A stretch of DNA of 11,669 nucleotides from Nitrosomonas eutropha (lineage in GTDB: Bacteria; Pseudomonadota; Gammaproteobacteria; Burkholderiales; Nitrosomonadaceae), in the NCBI GenBank assembly GCA_014584635.1, contig JACTML010000143.1, positions 1 through 11,669 on the forward strand, read 5' to 3'. Under the pieces are notes generated by a model. The model saw only the letters and a list, made by a program, of their open reading frames with translations, had not been told where the DNA came from and did not search any database. Shown here one piece after another: positions 1 through 7,374 of this stretch. Made by a program: the position numbers and the translations under genes. Every line of letters begins with the position of its first letter. Within the stretch, counting starts at the first letter, position 1.

Positions 1-746
1 GCGCCAATCACCGAACGGCGCCAGGGATAACTTTCCCAGTAGTCATCGCTATCCAGCGTACACCGATGCCCTCCCGCTTCTTCCAGTATCAGGCAGCCGG
101 CAGCGTAATCCCAAGGCTTCTGCCCTCCGTGTAAATACAGATCAAAATATCCCGCAGCGGTGTAACACCATTCCAGTGTACAGGTGCCATAATTCCTCTG
201 TGAAGAATAAGGCGGCTTGGCAACGATTTCCATTGCCAGTTTGTTATTCAGTCGTTTGAAGTCAACATTGGCAATTGCTTTGTTCAATGGAATGTTTCGT
301 CTGGAAAGCGGCAATGCTTTGCCGTTCAGAAAGGCACCTTTTCCCTGTTCCGCGTAAAACATCTCGTTTGTAGCCGGATTATAGACAACACCGAGTACAC
401 TCCTGCCCGCTCGCATCAGTGCCACAGAAACAGCAAAATAAGGCAATCCGTTCATAAAATTGGAAGTTCCATCGATCGGATCAATACTCCATAGTCCATC
501 CCGACCTGCTTCCCATTGTTCCTGCTGTTGCGATTCCGACATTTCTTCGCCAATCATTGCAACCGGGGCAATTTCATATAATCTCTCCAGCAAACTTTTT
601 TGCGCAGCCAGATCTGCCTCAGTATAGAAACTGCCATCGGCTTTATAAATACGCTCAACCTGCAGATAACGCGGAATTATTTCCTGATGTGCAACCTCCC
701 TTACTGCGGTGATAACACGCTCCAGCGTACTCAATCTGCTCGCCAT
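1..746 (-). CDS. Inositol monophosphatase family protein (partial, C-terminus off window)
   Basis: Mg2+-dependent phosphomonoesterase of the IMPase/FIG/CysQ superfamily; 248 codons are visible and the C-terminal end lies beyond the left edge. Reading the minus strand from the ATG at 746 gives the family's metal-binding signature: GEE at residues 66-68, WSIDPIDGTSNF at 86-97 (Asp89, Asp92 and Thr94 being the expected ligands or catalytic residues), and PWDYAAG at 211-217 (Asp213). All key residues are intact. The start is fixed by an in-frame TAA directly before the ATG. The gene overlaps the end of the upstream thioredoxin-like gene by 16 bp and has no clear Shine-Dalgarno, so translation is probably coupled. 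The substrate cannot be told from sequence: inositol-1-phosphate, histidinol phosphate (HisN-type) and PAP (CysQ-type) are all possible. Family assignment is firm, substrate unknown. Confidence 0.93.
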   Translation of the reverse strand, partial: MASRLSTLERVITAVREVAHQEIIPRYLQVERIYKADGSFYTEADLAAQKSLLERLYEIAPVAMIGEEMSESQQQEQWEAGRDGLWSIDPIDGTSNFMNGLPYFAVSVALMRAGRSVLGVVYNPATNEMFYAEQGKGAFLNGKALPLSRRNIPLNKAIANVDFKRLNNKLAMEIVAKPPYSSQRNYGTCTLEWCYTAAGYFDLYLHGGQKPWDYAAGCLILEEAGGHRCTLDSDDYWESYPWRRSVIG

Positions 747-1288
747 TTAATTGAGCAGCCGATGCTGGGAATTTGTTCTTCAGGTCCACACCCGGTTTTC
801 GCAACCTGCACCATCGCTTCAAACAGATCACGCCGCGCATCGGCGGGTGCTGCCTCTTTGCGGGAAGCATCCAGCCGGCCACGGTATTGCAATTCCAGCT
901 TATTGTTGAAACCAAAGAAATCAGGTGTACAAACAGCTCCGTATGCCTTGGCGGTCGCCTGGGTTTCATCCAGCACGTAAGGGAATGGGTAAGCGTGTTC
1001 CTGCGCAACCCTGGTCATATTTTCAAATGAATCTTCCGGATAATCTGCCGGATCATTCGACATAATGGCAATTGTGCCAATACCATATTCAGCAAGCTCT
1101 TTAACGTCCCGAATAATCCGGTCACGAACAGCTTTTACATAAGGACAGTGGTTACATATGAACATGATCAGCAAACCATTTTCACCTCGCGCAGATGACA
1201 GGTTATAACGCCTGCCATCCACTCCCGGAAGGTCAAAATCCACTGCCTTCCAACCAAAATCACAAATCGGCGTTTCAAGACTTGCCAT
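731..1288 (-). CDS. Thioredoxin-like / peroxiredoxin-like (PRX_like1) family protein
   Basis: A 185-residue cytosolic thioredoxin-fold protein with no signal peptide or membrane segment. The N-terminal half carries the redox motif ICNHCPYV, with Cys45 and Cys48 as a CxxC pair. The cis-proline region is CTPDFFGF at 120-127 (Cys120, Pro122), and the C-terminus ends in GCSIKW (Cys178). This combination is typical of the AhpC/TSA-related PRX_like1 group, often annotated only as 'thioredoxin family protein'. Family members are presumed to act in thiol-disulfide exchange or peroxide handling; the partner is unknown. A strong AAGGAG Shine-Dalgarno (1296-1301) lies 7 nt before the ATG and supports the start. 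It is the first gene of a two-gene minus-strand unit, its end overlapping the IMPase gene by 16 bp, and it is divergent from rsmE. Confidence 0.88.
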   Translation of the reverse strand: MASLETPICDFGWKAVDFDLPGVDGRRYNLSSARGENGLLIMFICNHCPYVKAVRDRIIRDVKELAEYGIGTIAIMSNDPADYPEDSFENMTRVAQEHAYPFPYVLDETQATAKAYGAVCTPDFFGFNNKLELQYRGRLDASRKEAAPADARRDLFEAMVQVAKTGCGPEEQIPSIGCSIKWRAD

Positions 1289-1381
1289 CCAGCCACTCCT
1301 TTTTCATTAATCGATTTCACCTTTACCTATACTATCATAGAAGTATTTTGTTACTTTTTCTCCCTGGCTATCAATTTTTTT
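1289..1381. promoter_or_regulatory. Divergent intergenic region between the thioredoxin-like gene and rsmE
   Basis: These 93 bp separate two divergent start codons and are A+T-rich, so they should hold promoters for both directions. The Shine-Dalgarno of the minus-strand gene is at 1296-1301. TATACT (1328-1333, plus strand) and TATGAT (1339-1334, minus strand) could be -10 elements, but neither has a convincing -35 box at the right distance. The last seven bases before the rsmE ATG are a T7 run (1375-1381), and no Shine-Dalgarno is visible for rsmE. The promoter role is inferred from gene orientation. Confidence 0.5.
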
Positions 1382-2137
1382 ATGACAGCACGTTTTTTTC
1401 ATGCCGCACCTATTCATCATGATGTCAGGCAAATCACGCTAAAGGGGGATACCAGCCATCATGCTGCACAGGTACTCCGGTTAAAACAGGGAGATCCCGT
1501 TATCCTGTTTGACGGTACGGGTGGTGAATTTTCCGGCTATCTCGCACACATCAGCAAGTCCGCCTGTGTTGTCACAATTGAGCACCATCACCCGGTTGAA
1601 CGTGAATCTCCCCTGACAATTACGCTGGTACAAGCTGTCTGTATCCATGAAAAAATGGACTGGATTATCCAGAAAGCTGTTGAACAGGGTGTTTCTTGTA
1701 TTCAGCCGGTCACAACCAGCCGATCACTTGTCCGTCTCACCGGAGAAAGAATTGATAAACGCTGGCAACACTGGCAAAAGATCATAATTTCCGCTTGTGA
1801 GCAATGTGGACGAAACAGCATTCCTCAGCTATTACCCCTTCTGCCGCTATCGCGCTGGCTGGAACAAAAATGGGAGCAGAAAAATAACAACCTGACGGGG
1901 CACGATATAATACTCTCTCCTGCTGCTCATCTGCGTTTCGCCGACTTAACCCCTCCAAAACCCGGGGATGACATTACACTGCTGATTGGCCCGGAAGGCG
2001 GGTTTGCCAAAGAGGAAATCGATGCATTGCTTCACGCCGGATTTACGCCGATTCGCCTGGGTAGCCGCATTCTGCGTACTGAAAGTGCAGCACTTGCCGC
2101 CATTGCTGCTCTCCAGACTCTTTGGGGTGATTACTGA
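1382..2137 (+). CDS. rsmE: 16S rRNA (uracil(1498)-N3)-methyltransferase RsmE
   Basis: SAM-dependent SPOUT-class methyltransferase that makes m3U1498 in 16S rRNA of the 30S subunit. At 251 residues it is close to the E. coli enzyme in length. The N-terminal PUA-like domain begins with the typical ARFFHAAP. Family motifs in order: QKAVEQGV (97-104), EQCGR (140-144), GPEGGF (203-208) and LGSRILRTESA (226-236); the last two form the trefoil-knot SAM site. The ATG at 1382 gives the conserved N-terminus, but no Shine-Dalgarno precedes it, only a T7 run, and codons 4-6 carry a second T7 run. argA follows after 23 bp, so the two are probably cotranscribed. Identification is secure. Confidence 0.96.
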   Translation: MTARFFHAAPIHHDVRQITLKGDTSHHAAQVLRLKQGDPVILFDGTGGEFSGYLAHISKSACVVTIEHHHPVERESPLTITLVQAVCIHEKMDWIIQKAVEQGVSCIQPVTTSRSLVRLTGERIDKRWQHWQKIIISACEQCGRNSIPQLLPLLPLSRWLEQKWEQKNNNLTGHDIILSPAAHLRFADLTPPKPGDDITLLIGPEGGFAKEEIDALLHAGFTPIRLGSRILRTESAALAAIAALQTLWGDY

Positions 2138-2160
2138 TGACGCTTTTACCTTGATTAATC

Positions 2161-3495
2161 ATGCAATTGAACATTGAATTCGTTACCTGGTTTCGCTCTG
2201 TTACTCCGCATATCCATGCCAGTCGTGGAAAAACTTTCGTTATCGCTTTTGGTGGTGAAGTGGTTGCGGATGGAAAGTTCATCGAACTGGTACAAGATTT
2301 CAATCTGCTTGCCAGTCTCGGTATCCAGCTCGTACTGGTACATGGCGCGCGCCCGCAAATCGAATCGAGGTTACAGGCTGATCAACTGAAAATAAGCTAT
2401 GTACAGGGGATGCGCGTTACGGACGCAACGACACTGCAATACGTCAAAGAAGCGGTCGGTAAAGTCCGGGTTGAAATTGAAGCACTGCTATCCATGGGCT
2501 TACCCAACTCCCCCATGGCTAACGCTGCCATACGGGTTACCAGTGGAAATTTCGTCACAGCTCGGCCGGTTGGCGTACTGGAAGGAACAGATCTGCAATA
2601 CACCGGAGAAGTACGACGCATTAATGCAGCAGCCATTCTCGATCAGCTTAAACAGGGCGTTGTCGTTCTGCTCTCACCGCTGGGCTATTCTCCCACAGGA
2701 GAGATATTTAATCTGACAGTAGAAAATACTGCTGCTGAAGTCGCGATCGCTCTGAAAGCCGACAAGCTGATTTTTCTGGTAGATACACCGGGTATTCAGC
2801 AGCAGACTGAATCAGGGAATACGCTGTTGCAGGAGCTTACTGTCAGACAGGGAAAAACACTGTTTGCGACAATGAATGCGAAAGCAGATCAGTTAAATGA
2901 AGATATTCGCCTCTATTTACCTTGGGCATTACACGCCTGTGAACAAGGAGTGGAGCGCGTTCATCTTATCAGCCGCCATACCGAGGGTGCCCTGCTGCTT
3001 GAACTATTCACACACGGCGGCATTGGCAGCATGATCACGCGTGATCCATTGCAAATTATCCGCCAAGCAGATATCAAGGACATCGGCGCCATACTGCAAT
3101 TAATCGAACCGCTGGAAAATACCGGTATTCTGGTAAGACGCGGACGAGAATTGCTGGAAATGGAAATTGAACGTTTTACCGTAATCGAACATGACAACAT
3201 AATTATTGCCTGCGCAGCACTCTACCCTTTTCCGGATGAAAAGGCCTGTGAACTGGCCTGTGTTGCAGTGCATCCTGCTTATCGCAAAGCAGGGGTCGGG
3301 CGAATACTTATTGATCATCTGGAAGAGCAGGCCAGAAAACAGGGCTATCAGCATATATTTGTTCTCACCACTCGGACTGCTCACTGGTTTGTCGAACGCG
3401 GCTTCTCGGAAACCACTCCTGATCAGCTGCCACAATCAAAAAAACATCTTTACAACTATCAGCGGCGCTCAAAAGTTTTTGTCAAATCAATCTGA
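2161..3495 (+). CDS. argA: Amino-acid N-acetyltransferase (N-acetylglutamate synthase) ArgA
   Basis: Catalyses acetyl-CoA + L-glutamate to N-acetylglutamate, the first step of arginine synthesis, in the cytosol. The 444 residues match the classical two-domain ArgA (E. coli about 443). An amino-acid-kinase-like domain spans about residues 25-285, starting with RGKTFVIAFGGE (22-33) and including the LVLVHGARPQI loop (57-67). It is followed by a GNAT acetyltransferase domain (about 295-440) with the acetyl-CoA-binding motif HPAYRKAGVGR (371-381). In family members the kinase-like domain carries the arginine feedback site. The start agrees with the family N-terminus (MQLNIEFVTWFRS), although no clear Shine-Dalgarno is seen in the 23 bp after rsmE. 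It converges on yacG with a 45-bp gap. No ArgR-like operator is evident upstream. Confidence 0.96.
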   Translation: MQLNIEFVTWFRSVTPHIHASRGKTFVIAFGGEVVADGKFIELVQDFNLLASLGIQLVLVHGARPQIESRLQADQLKISYVQGMRVTDATTLQYVKEAVGKVRVEIEALLSMGLPNSPMANAAIRVTSGNFVTARPVGVLEGTDLQYTGEVRRINAAAILDQLKQGVVVLLSPLGYSPTGEIFNLTVENTAAEVAIALKADKLIFLVDTPGIQQQTESGNTLLQELTVRQGKTLFATMNAKADQLNEDIRLYLPWALHACEQGVERVHLISRHTEGALLLELFTHGGIGSMITRDPLQIIRQADIKDIGAILQLIEPLENTGILVRRGRELLEMEIERFTVIEHDNIIIACAALYPFPDEKACELACVAVHPAYRKAGVGRILIDHLEEQARKQGYQHIFVLTTRTAHWFVERGFSETTPDQLPQSKKHLYNYQRRSKVFVKSI

Positions 3496-3540
3496 AATCC
3501 GTGTTACCTGTTATGCCGCATCTGCCAGATATCCATAAAA

Positions 3541-3735
3541 TCAGACTGAAGAATTGTTTTTCTGTGGCTCATCCTCATCCGGTATTCGATAAGCATCAGT
3601 AACCCACTGCCCCAAATCAAGCAATTTGCACCGTTCAGAACAAAACGGCCGATACCGGTTTGATTGTTCCCATACAACAATTTCACCACATTGGGGGCAG
3701 TTTACAGTTGGAGATTTACCAGGCCGCTTTTCCAC
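3541..3735 (-). CDS. yacG: DNA gyrase inhibitor YacG
   Basis: Small zinc-binding protein of 64 residues; E. coli YacG has 65. Family members bind GyrB and inhibit gyrase. The zinc knuckle is visible as NCPQCG (Cys13, Cys16) and FCSERCK (Cys32, Cys36), followed by the conserved LDLGQW (39-44) and an acidic tail. The start is a GTG at 3735, supported by a GGAG Shine-Dalgarno (3742-3745) six bases upstream and lying in the 15-bp gap after zapD. It is the last gene of the minus-strand pil-coaE-zapD cluster and converges on argA. Identification is strong. Confidence 0.93.
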   Translation of the reverse strand: MEKRPGKSPTVNCPQCGEIVVWEQSNRYRPFCSERCKLLDLGQWVTDAYRIPDEDEPQKNNSSV

Positions 3736-3750
3736 GCGTCACTCCACCAC

Positions 3751-4506
3751 TTATAAACTGCAGAAAATCAGCTCAAAAGGAACATCTTCCTCATATACCG
3801 CATTCTTATGACCTGCTCCCCAGGGTATAAATCGTATATTGAGCGCATATTTGTTGGCGCTGATCTCCGGAACACAGGGAATTTCATTCTTAACATGCAG
3901 ACGCAAAAGATGCGCCTGATGCTCTGAACCTGCCTGTTGAAATACCCCCTGAATCGCAACATAATCAAATTCCCTGCCGCTGTTTCTCAACATATTCAAC
4001 ACGATATTGATTCCATTGCGAATAGGAGCAAAAGGTGTAATCCAGCTATTAAGATCGGTCCTGCGAGCGTCCGGAGTCATATTTAGCCAATAATGATAAG
4101 CCGGCAAATCAAATTCACACGCGCCCCCGGGAATATTCATGCGCTGCCTGACACTCATCAGCCACTCACTATCCCGCAAATGCCCGCCAATTCTGCCCGG
4201 GATATCAAGCAACCCGCGAAAAGCTGTCCGGATATCCTGCAATATATGGGCAAGTGCTTTTTCTGAAACATCCGGATTATCCTGCAAACCTTCCAGCATC
4301 GCCCGTTGTTTATCCAGCTCCTGCAGCAGATCTGACTTGAGATCGGATCTGCTGGTAACATCAAGAATCTCAAACAACGCAACTAAAGTGGCATGATGCT
4401 CAAAGGCAGTATCTCTGGCTGAGAAAAAATCAATCTTATCGAACAAATTCTCCAGCCTTAGCAATATGCGGACACGTTCATTCAGAGGTAATTCGTAACA
4501 GATCAC
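3751..4506 (-). CDS. zapD: Cell division protein ZapD
   Basis: Cytosolic FtsZ-binding protein (YacF/DUF1342) that in E. coli crosslinks FtsZ filaments into bundles at the division ring. The 251 residues match the family length. Recognisable parts are the N-terminal YELPLNERVRILLRLE (4-19) and the C-terminal SVRQRMNIPGGACEFDLPAY region, then a beta-rich end. The start is GTG at 4506: it gives the conserved N-terminus and an in-frame TGA lies upstream with no ATG between. No Shine-Dalgarno is visible. The gene lies 71 bp after coaE and 15 bp before yacG, the conserved proteobacterial order. A perfect 9-bp inverted repeat (4324-4332/4346-4354) falls inside the part encoding SRSDLKSDLLQ. Confidence 0.95.
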   Translation of the reverse strand: MICYELPLNERVRILLRLENLFDKIDFFSARDTAFEHHATLVALFEILDVTSRSDLKSDLLQELDKQRAMLEGLQDNPDVSEKALAHILQDIRTAFRGLLDIPGRIGGHLRDSEWLMSVRQRMNIPGGACEFDLPAYHYWLNMTPDARRTDLNSWITPFAPIRNGINIVLNMLRNSGREFDYVAIQGVFQQAGSEHQAHLLRLHVKNEIPCVPEISANKYALNIRFIPWGAGHKNAVYEEDVPFELIFCSL

Positions 4507-4516
4507 GGCAGGTAAA

Positions 4517-4544
4517 ATGATGGTGTAATTTCAGAATATGACAA
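4517..4544 (-). promoter_or_regulatory. Candidate internal promoter ahead of zapD
   Basis: On the minus strand TTGTCA (4544-4539; consensus TTGACA) is followed after 16 bp by CATCAT (4522-4517; four of six match TATAAT). It sits in the 71-bp gap between coaE and zapD, the largest gap inside the cluster. The -10 would lie only about 10 bases from the zapD GTG, implying a very short leader. Pattern match only. Confidence 0.22.
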
Positions 4545-4577
4545 AAACTGCTATTGCACACATATTACCAGAATCAT

Positions 4578-5189
4578 TCAGGCTCTGTATTTGTCAGCAA
4601 GCGCGAGATATTTTTGATGCAGTATTTGTACCTGTTGCTGCAAATGCTGGCTGTCCGAGTCATTGACAATCACATCATCAGCAAACGCAAGGCGCTCACT
4701 GCGTGAACATTGTGCAGCCATTACCTTACGCACTTCCTGTTCCTGCAGTTTGCTGCGCTGCATGGTGCGATAAATTTGCAGGGATTCAGGACAATCAACT
4801 ACCAGCACACGATGAATCAGCGCGGCATACTCTTCGGTTTCCACCAATAAAGGCACAACCAGCATGCCATAACGGGATTGGATCAACGGAAGGCGGCGCA
4901 AGACTTCCTGGTAAATCAGCGGATGAAGTATCGCTTCGAGCTTATGTCTTATCGCGTCATCAGAAAATACAGATTGACGCATGACAGCCCGATTTAACGC
5001 ACCGTTATCCCGTATGAAGCGATCACCAAATGTGATACGAATTGGATCAATTGCACTACCTCCGGATTGGGTCAACTGATGTGCAATATGATCAGTATCG
5101 ATAATTTCGGCACCCAGTTTCTGAAACAGGTCGGCTACGCTGGTCTTGCCACTACCAATGCCCCCTGTTAACCCGATAATGAATGCCAT
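4578..5189 (-). CDS. coaE: Dephospho-CoA kinase CoaE
   Basis: Catalyses the last step of coenzyme A synthesis, ATP-dependent phosphorylation of the 3'-hydroxyl of dephospho-CoA. The 203 residues match the family. The P-loop GGIGSGKT is at 9-16 and the conserved DTDHIAHQL at 31-39 holds the substrate-binding acidic residues. The LID-like region includes the arginines of YRTMQRSKL. The ATG at 5189 is separated from the pilD stop codon by a single base and lacks a Shine-Dalgarno, so it is probably translated by coupling to pilD. The link with pilus and division genes is conserved synteny, not a shared pathway. Confidence 0.96.
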   Translation of the reverse strand: MAFIIGLTGGIGSGKTSVADLFQKLGAEIIDTDHIAHQLTQSGGSAIDPIRITFGDRFIRDNGALNRAVMRQSVFSDDAIRHKLEAILHPLIYQEVLRRLPLIQSRYGMLVVPLLVETEEYAALIHRVLVVDCPESLQIYRTMQRSKLQEQEVRKVMAAQCSRSERLAFADDVIVNDSDSQHLQQQVQILHQKYLALADKYRA

Positions 5190-5190
5190 A

Positions 5191-6051
5191 TCAGAACATG
5201 GTCAGATATGCCTGGCTAATCTGATTTCCCCAGAACAGGGCAATTAATCCTCCACCTGCCAGGTAAGGACCAAACGGAAGAGTGCTCCCTTTTGAGCGAT
5301 TGGCTGCCAGAATCAGGATCGTACCAATAACTGCTCCCACCACAGAAGAAAGCAGAATTACCAGCGGCAGCAATTGCCAACCCAGCCAGGCACCAATTGC
5401 TGCCAGTAACTTGAAATCACCATATCCCATGCCCTCTTTGCCAGTCAGTAGCCTGAACAGCCAGTATACACTCCAGAGAGCGAGATAGCCTGCGATCGCA
5501 CCGATTACAGCTGAATGAATATCCACAAAACCATTATGCAGATTTACGATCAGGCCCGCCCATAACAACGGTTGTGTAATGCTGTCAGGCAGAAGCTGGG
5601 TGTGCAGATCAATAAATGTCAGAACAATCATCGCCCAGATAAAAATCAGTGCAGCGAGCAAAATTCCATTAAAACCAAAATGCCATGCAGCAAGACCGCT
5701 CAGTGCAGCTGTCAGGGCTTCAACCAGAGGATAGCTGAGCGGGATGCGAGCATGACAACCTGAACAGCGCCCCCGTAAAAAAAAGTAGCTAATAATCGGA
5801 ATATTTTCGAGAGCAGATATTTTATGTCCACACTGTGAACAGCCGGAACCCGGTATCGCCAGGTTATACGTCGGCAGCACCTTTATCTGTTCCCCACGTA
5901 ACTCTGCACATTGCTGCACCCATTCACGCTTCAGCATCACAGGCAGTCTGTAAATCACTACATTCAGGAAACTGCCCAGAATCAGACCAGCAAACGTAAC
6001 AGACGATATAAAGAAAACAGGTGAGACTTGCAGGGCATTAATAATATTCAT
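5191..6051 (-). CDS. pilD: Type IV prepilin peptidase / N-methyltransferase PilD
   Basis: Inner-membrane aspartyl protease that cleaves the leader from type IV prepilins and methylates the new N-terminus. The 286 residues begin with a membrane segment and GSFLNVVIYRLP (26-37). A cytoplasmic domain follows with two zinc-binding pairs, Cys71/Cys74 and Cys96/Cys99. Catalytic aspartates are seen in FIDLHTQLLPD (Asp148) and GMGYGDFKLLA (Asp212). Several further hydrophobic segments follow, and PFGPYLAGGG (259-268) is the usual C-terminal motif. All key residues are present, so this should be a full bifunctional enzyme. It lies 43 bp after pilC and one base before coaE. A T8 run in the coding strand (5784-5777) encodes YFFL. 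Confidence 0.96.
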   Translation of the reverse strand: MNIINALQVSPVFFISSVTFAGLILGSFLNVVIYRLPVMLKREWVQQCAELRGEQIKVLPTYNLAIPGSGCSQCGHKISALENIPIISYFFLRGRCSGCHARIPLSYPLVEALTAALSGLAAWHFGFNGILLAALIFIWAMIVLTFIDLHTQLLPDSITQPLLWAGLIVNLHNGFVDIHSAVIGAIAGYLALWSVYWLFRLLTGKEGMGYGDFKLLAAIGAWLGWQLLPLVILLSSVVGAVIGTILILAANRSKGSTLPFGPYLAGGGLIALFWGNQISQAYLTMF

Positions 6052-6094
6052 GTGCTACTTGTTCTGGTTTTTGGAAATGACAGTAATACACGGG

Positions 6095-7315
6095 CTACCC
6101 GACAACCTGACCCATTTTAAAGATAGGTAAATACATGGCGACCACCATACCGCCAATAAGTGTTCCCAGTACTACCATAATAAGCGGCTCCATCAGACTG
6201 GAAAGTGCTTCCACTGCATCATCCACTTCCGCTTCAAAGAAATCCGCAATTTTGCTGAGCATCGCATCAAGTGAACCCGATTCCTCTCCTATGGAAACCA
6301 TCTGCAGTACCATGGAAGGAAAAACATTGGTTACCATCATCGCATCCACGAGACTGCTACCGGTGCTCACTTCGTTCTGGATATTTTTGGTTGCTTCGTA
6401 ATACACCTGGTTTCCCGCTGCACCAGCAACGGAATTAAGTGCTTCGACCAAAGGAACACCGGCAGCAAACATGGTTGAAAGTGTTCGCGACCAGCGCGCA
6501 ATCGTCGCCTTGCGAATAACCTCCCCGAAAATAGGCAAGCGCAGCATCAAACGATCCATTACCCGCTGCATCGCAGCAGAACGCTTCCAGATATAGAAGA
6601 AAGTATACAAACCGCCACCGATTCCTCCAAAGATTGCCCACCAGTACTCAACAAAAAAATCAGAAATCGTCATGACCATTAATGTCGGCGCAGGCAAATC
6701 CGCTCCAAACCCCTGAAAAAGTTCCTTAAAGGCCGGAATTACAAATATCATAATGACCGCAGTAATAACAAAGGCAACCACTATGATTGAAACCGGGTAA
6801 AACAAAGCCGATTTTATTTTTCCCTTGATTGCCTGAATCTTCTCCTTGTAGGTAGCCAGTCTGTCAAGCAGGCCATCCAGAATACCGGCTGCTTCTCCTG
6901 CCGCCACCAGGTTACAAAACAGGGAATCAAAATAAAGTGGATATTTTTTAAATGCGTTCGCCAGACTGCTGCCTGTTTCCACTTCTGATTTGATATCCAT
7001 CAGCAGTTTCCCCACTGCGCGATTGCTATGACCTTTTCCGACAATATCAAAAGCCTGCAGTAAAGGCACGCCTGATTTCATCATTGTCGCTAACTGCCGG
7101 GTAAACAGCGTAATATCCTTGTCAGTAATTTTTCCACCTGTCTTAGCCTTGGTGATTTTTACTACTCTGATACCCTGTTTGCGTAAGGTGGAAGTTACAA
7201 CCACAGCTCCGGCTGCACGCATTTCACCTTTGATCGTTTTGCCCGTCCTATCCTTTCCTTCCCACAGGAAATTGAACTCCTTAACTTTTTTGTCTACCGC
7301 CGCAATAGTTGCCAT
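6095..7315 (-). CDS. pilC: Type IV pilus inner-membrane platform protein PilC
   Basis: Polytopic inner-membrane protein of the T2SF (GspF/PilC) family. It forms the platform on which the PilB and PilT motors act to extend and retract the pilus. The 406 residues are standard. The N-terminal cytoplasmic part starts FLWEGKDRTGK (16-26). Two homologous T2SF domains span about 70-195 and 273-397, each with the GxSL and EE/AGE signatures (GSSLANAF 115-122, AAGEAAG 138-144; GSSLVDAM 319-326, IGEESGSLD 342-350). Hydrophobic segments lie at about 172-195, 223-242 and 377-397. The ATG at 7315 has a GGGAA-type Shine-Dalgarno (7321-7328). pilD follows after 43 bp; the usual upstream pilB is absent from this position. 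Confidence 0.96.
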   Translation of the reverse strand: MATIAAVDKKVKEFNFLWEGKDRTGKTIKGEMRAAGAVVVTSTLRKQGIRVVKITKAKTGGKITDKDITLFTRQLATMMKSGVPLLQAFDIVGKGHSNRAVGKLLMDIKSEVETGSSLANAFKKYPLYFDSLFCNLVAAGEAAGILDGLLDRLATYKEKIQAIKGKIKSALFYPVSIIVVAFVITAVIMIFVIPAFKELFQGFGADLPAPTLMVMTISDFFVEYWWAIFGGIGGGLYTFFYIWKRSAAMQRVMDRLMLRLPIFGEVIRKATIARWSRTLSTMFAAGVPLVEALNSVAGAAGNQVYYEATKNIQNEVSTGSSLVDAMMVTNVFPSMVLQMVSIGEESGSLDAMLSKIADFFEAEVDDAVEALSSLMEPLIMVVLGTLIGGMVVAMYLPIFKMGQVVG

Positions 7316-7335
7316 ACCTATTCCCTTTTATTTTG

Positions 7336-7349
7336 CTGATCTGGATCAG
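7336..7349. repeat. Perfect inverted repeat upstream of pilC
   Basis: CTGATC-TG-GATCAG is a perfect 6-bp inverted repeat with a 2-bp centre, lying in the 59-bp gap between the SDR stop codon and pilC, 21 bp before the pilC ATG. It is not followed by a T-run on either strand, so it does not look like a terminator. It could be an operator half-site pair or chance; the bound protein, if any, is unknown. Confidence 0.4.
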
Positions 7350-7374
7350 GGTTATTACGGCAGAACGCCCAGGA

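Noticed and set aside
600..980. Open frame on the plus strand opposite the IMPase and thioredoxin-like genes
   Set aside because: Both minus-strand genes carry intact family motifs through this stretch; the antisense product is low in plausible structure.
1328..1339. TATACT / TATGAT considered as -10 boxes of divergent promoters
   Set aside because: No acceptable -35 element at 16-18 bp on either strand; retained only as part of the intergenic region, not as called promoters.
1375..1399. Two T7 runs flanking the rsmE start codon, considered for phase variation
   Set aside because: T7 is short, the second run encodes the conserved FF of the family N-terminus, and an rRNA modification enzyme is an unlikely target.
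3520..3530. Inverted repeat ATCTG-C-CAGAT between argA and yacG, considered as a terminator
   Set aside because: A 1-nt loop forces the stem open to about 4 bp, G+C is modest, and no T-run follows on either strand.
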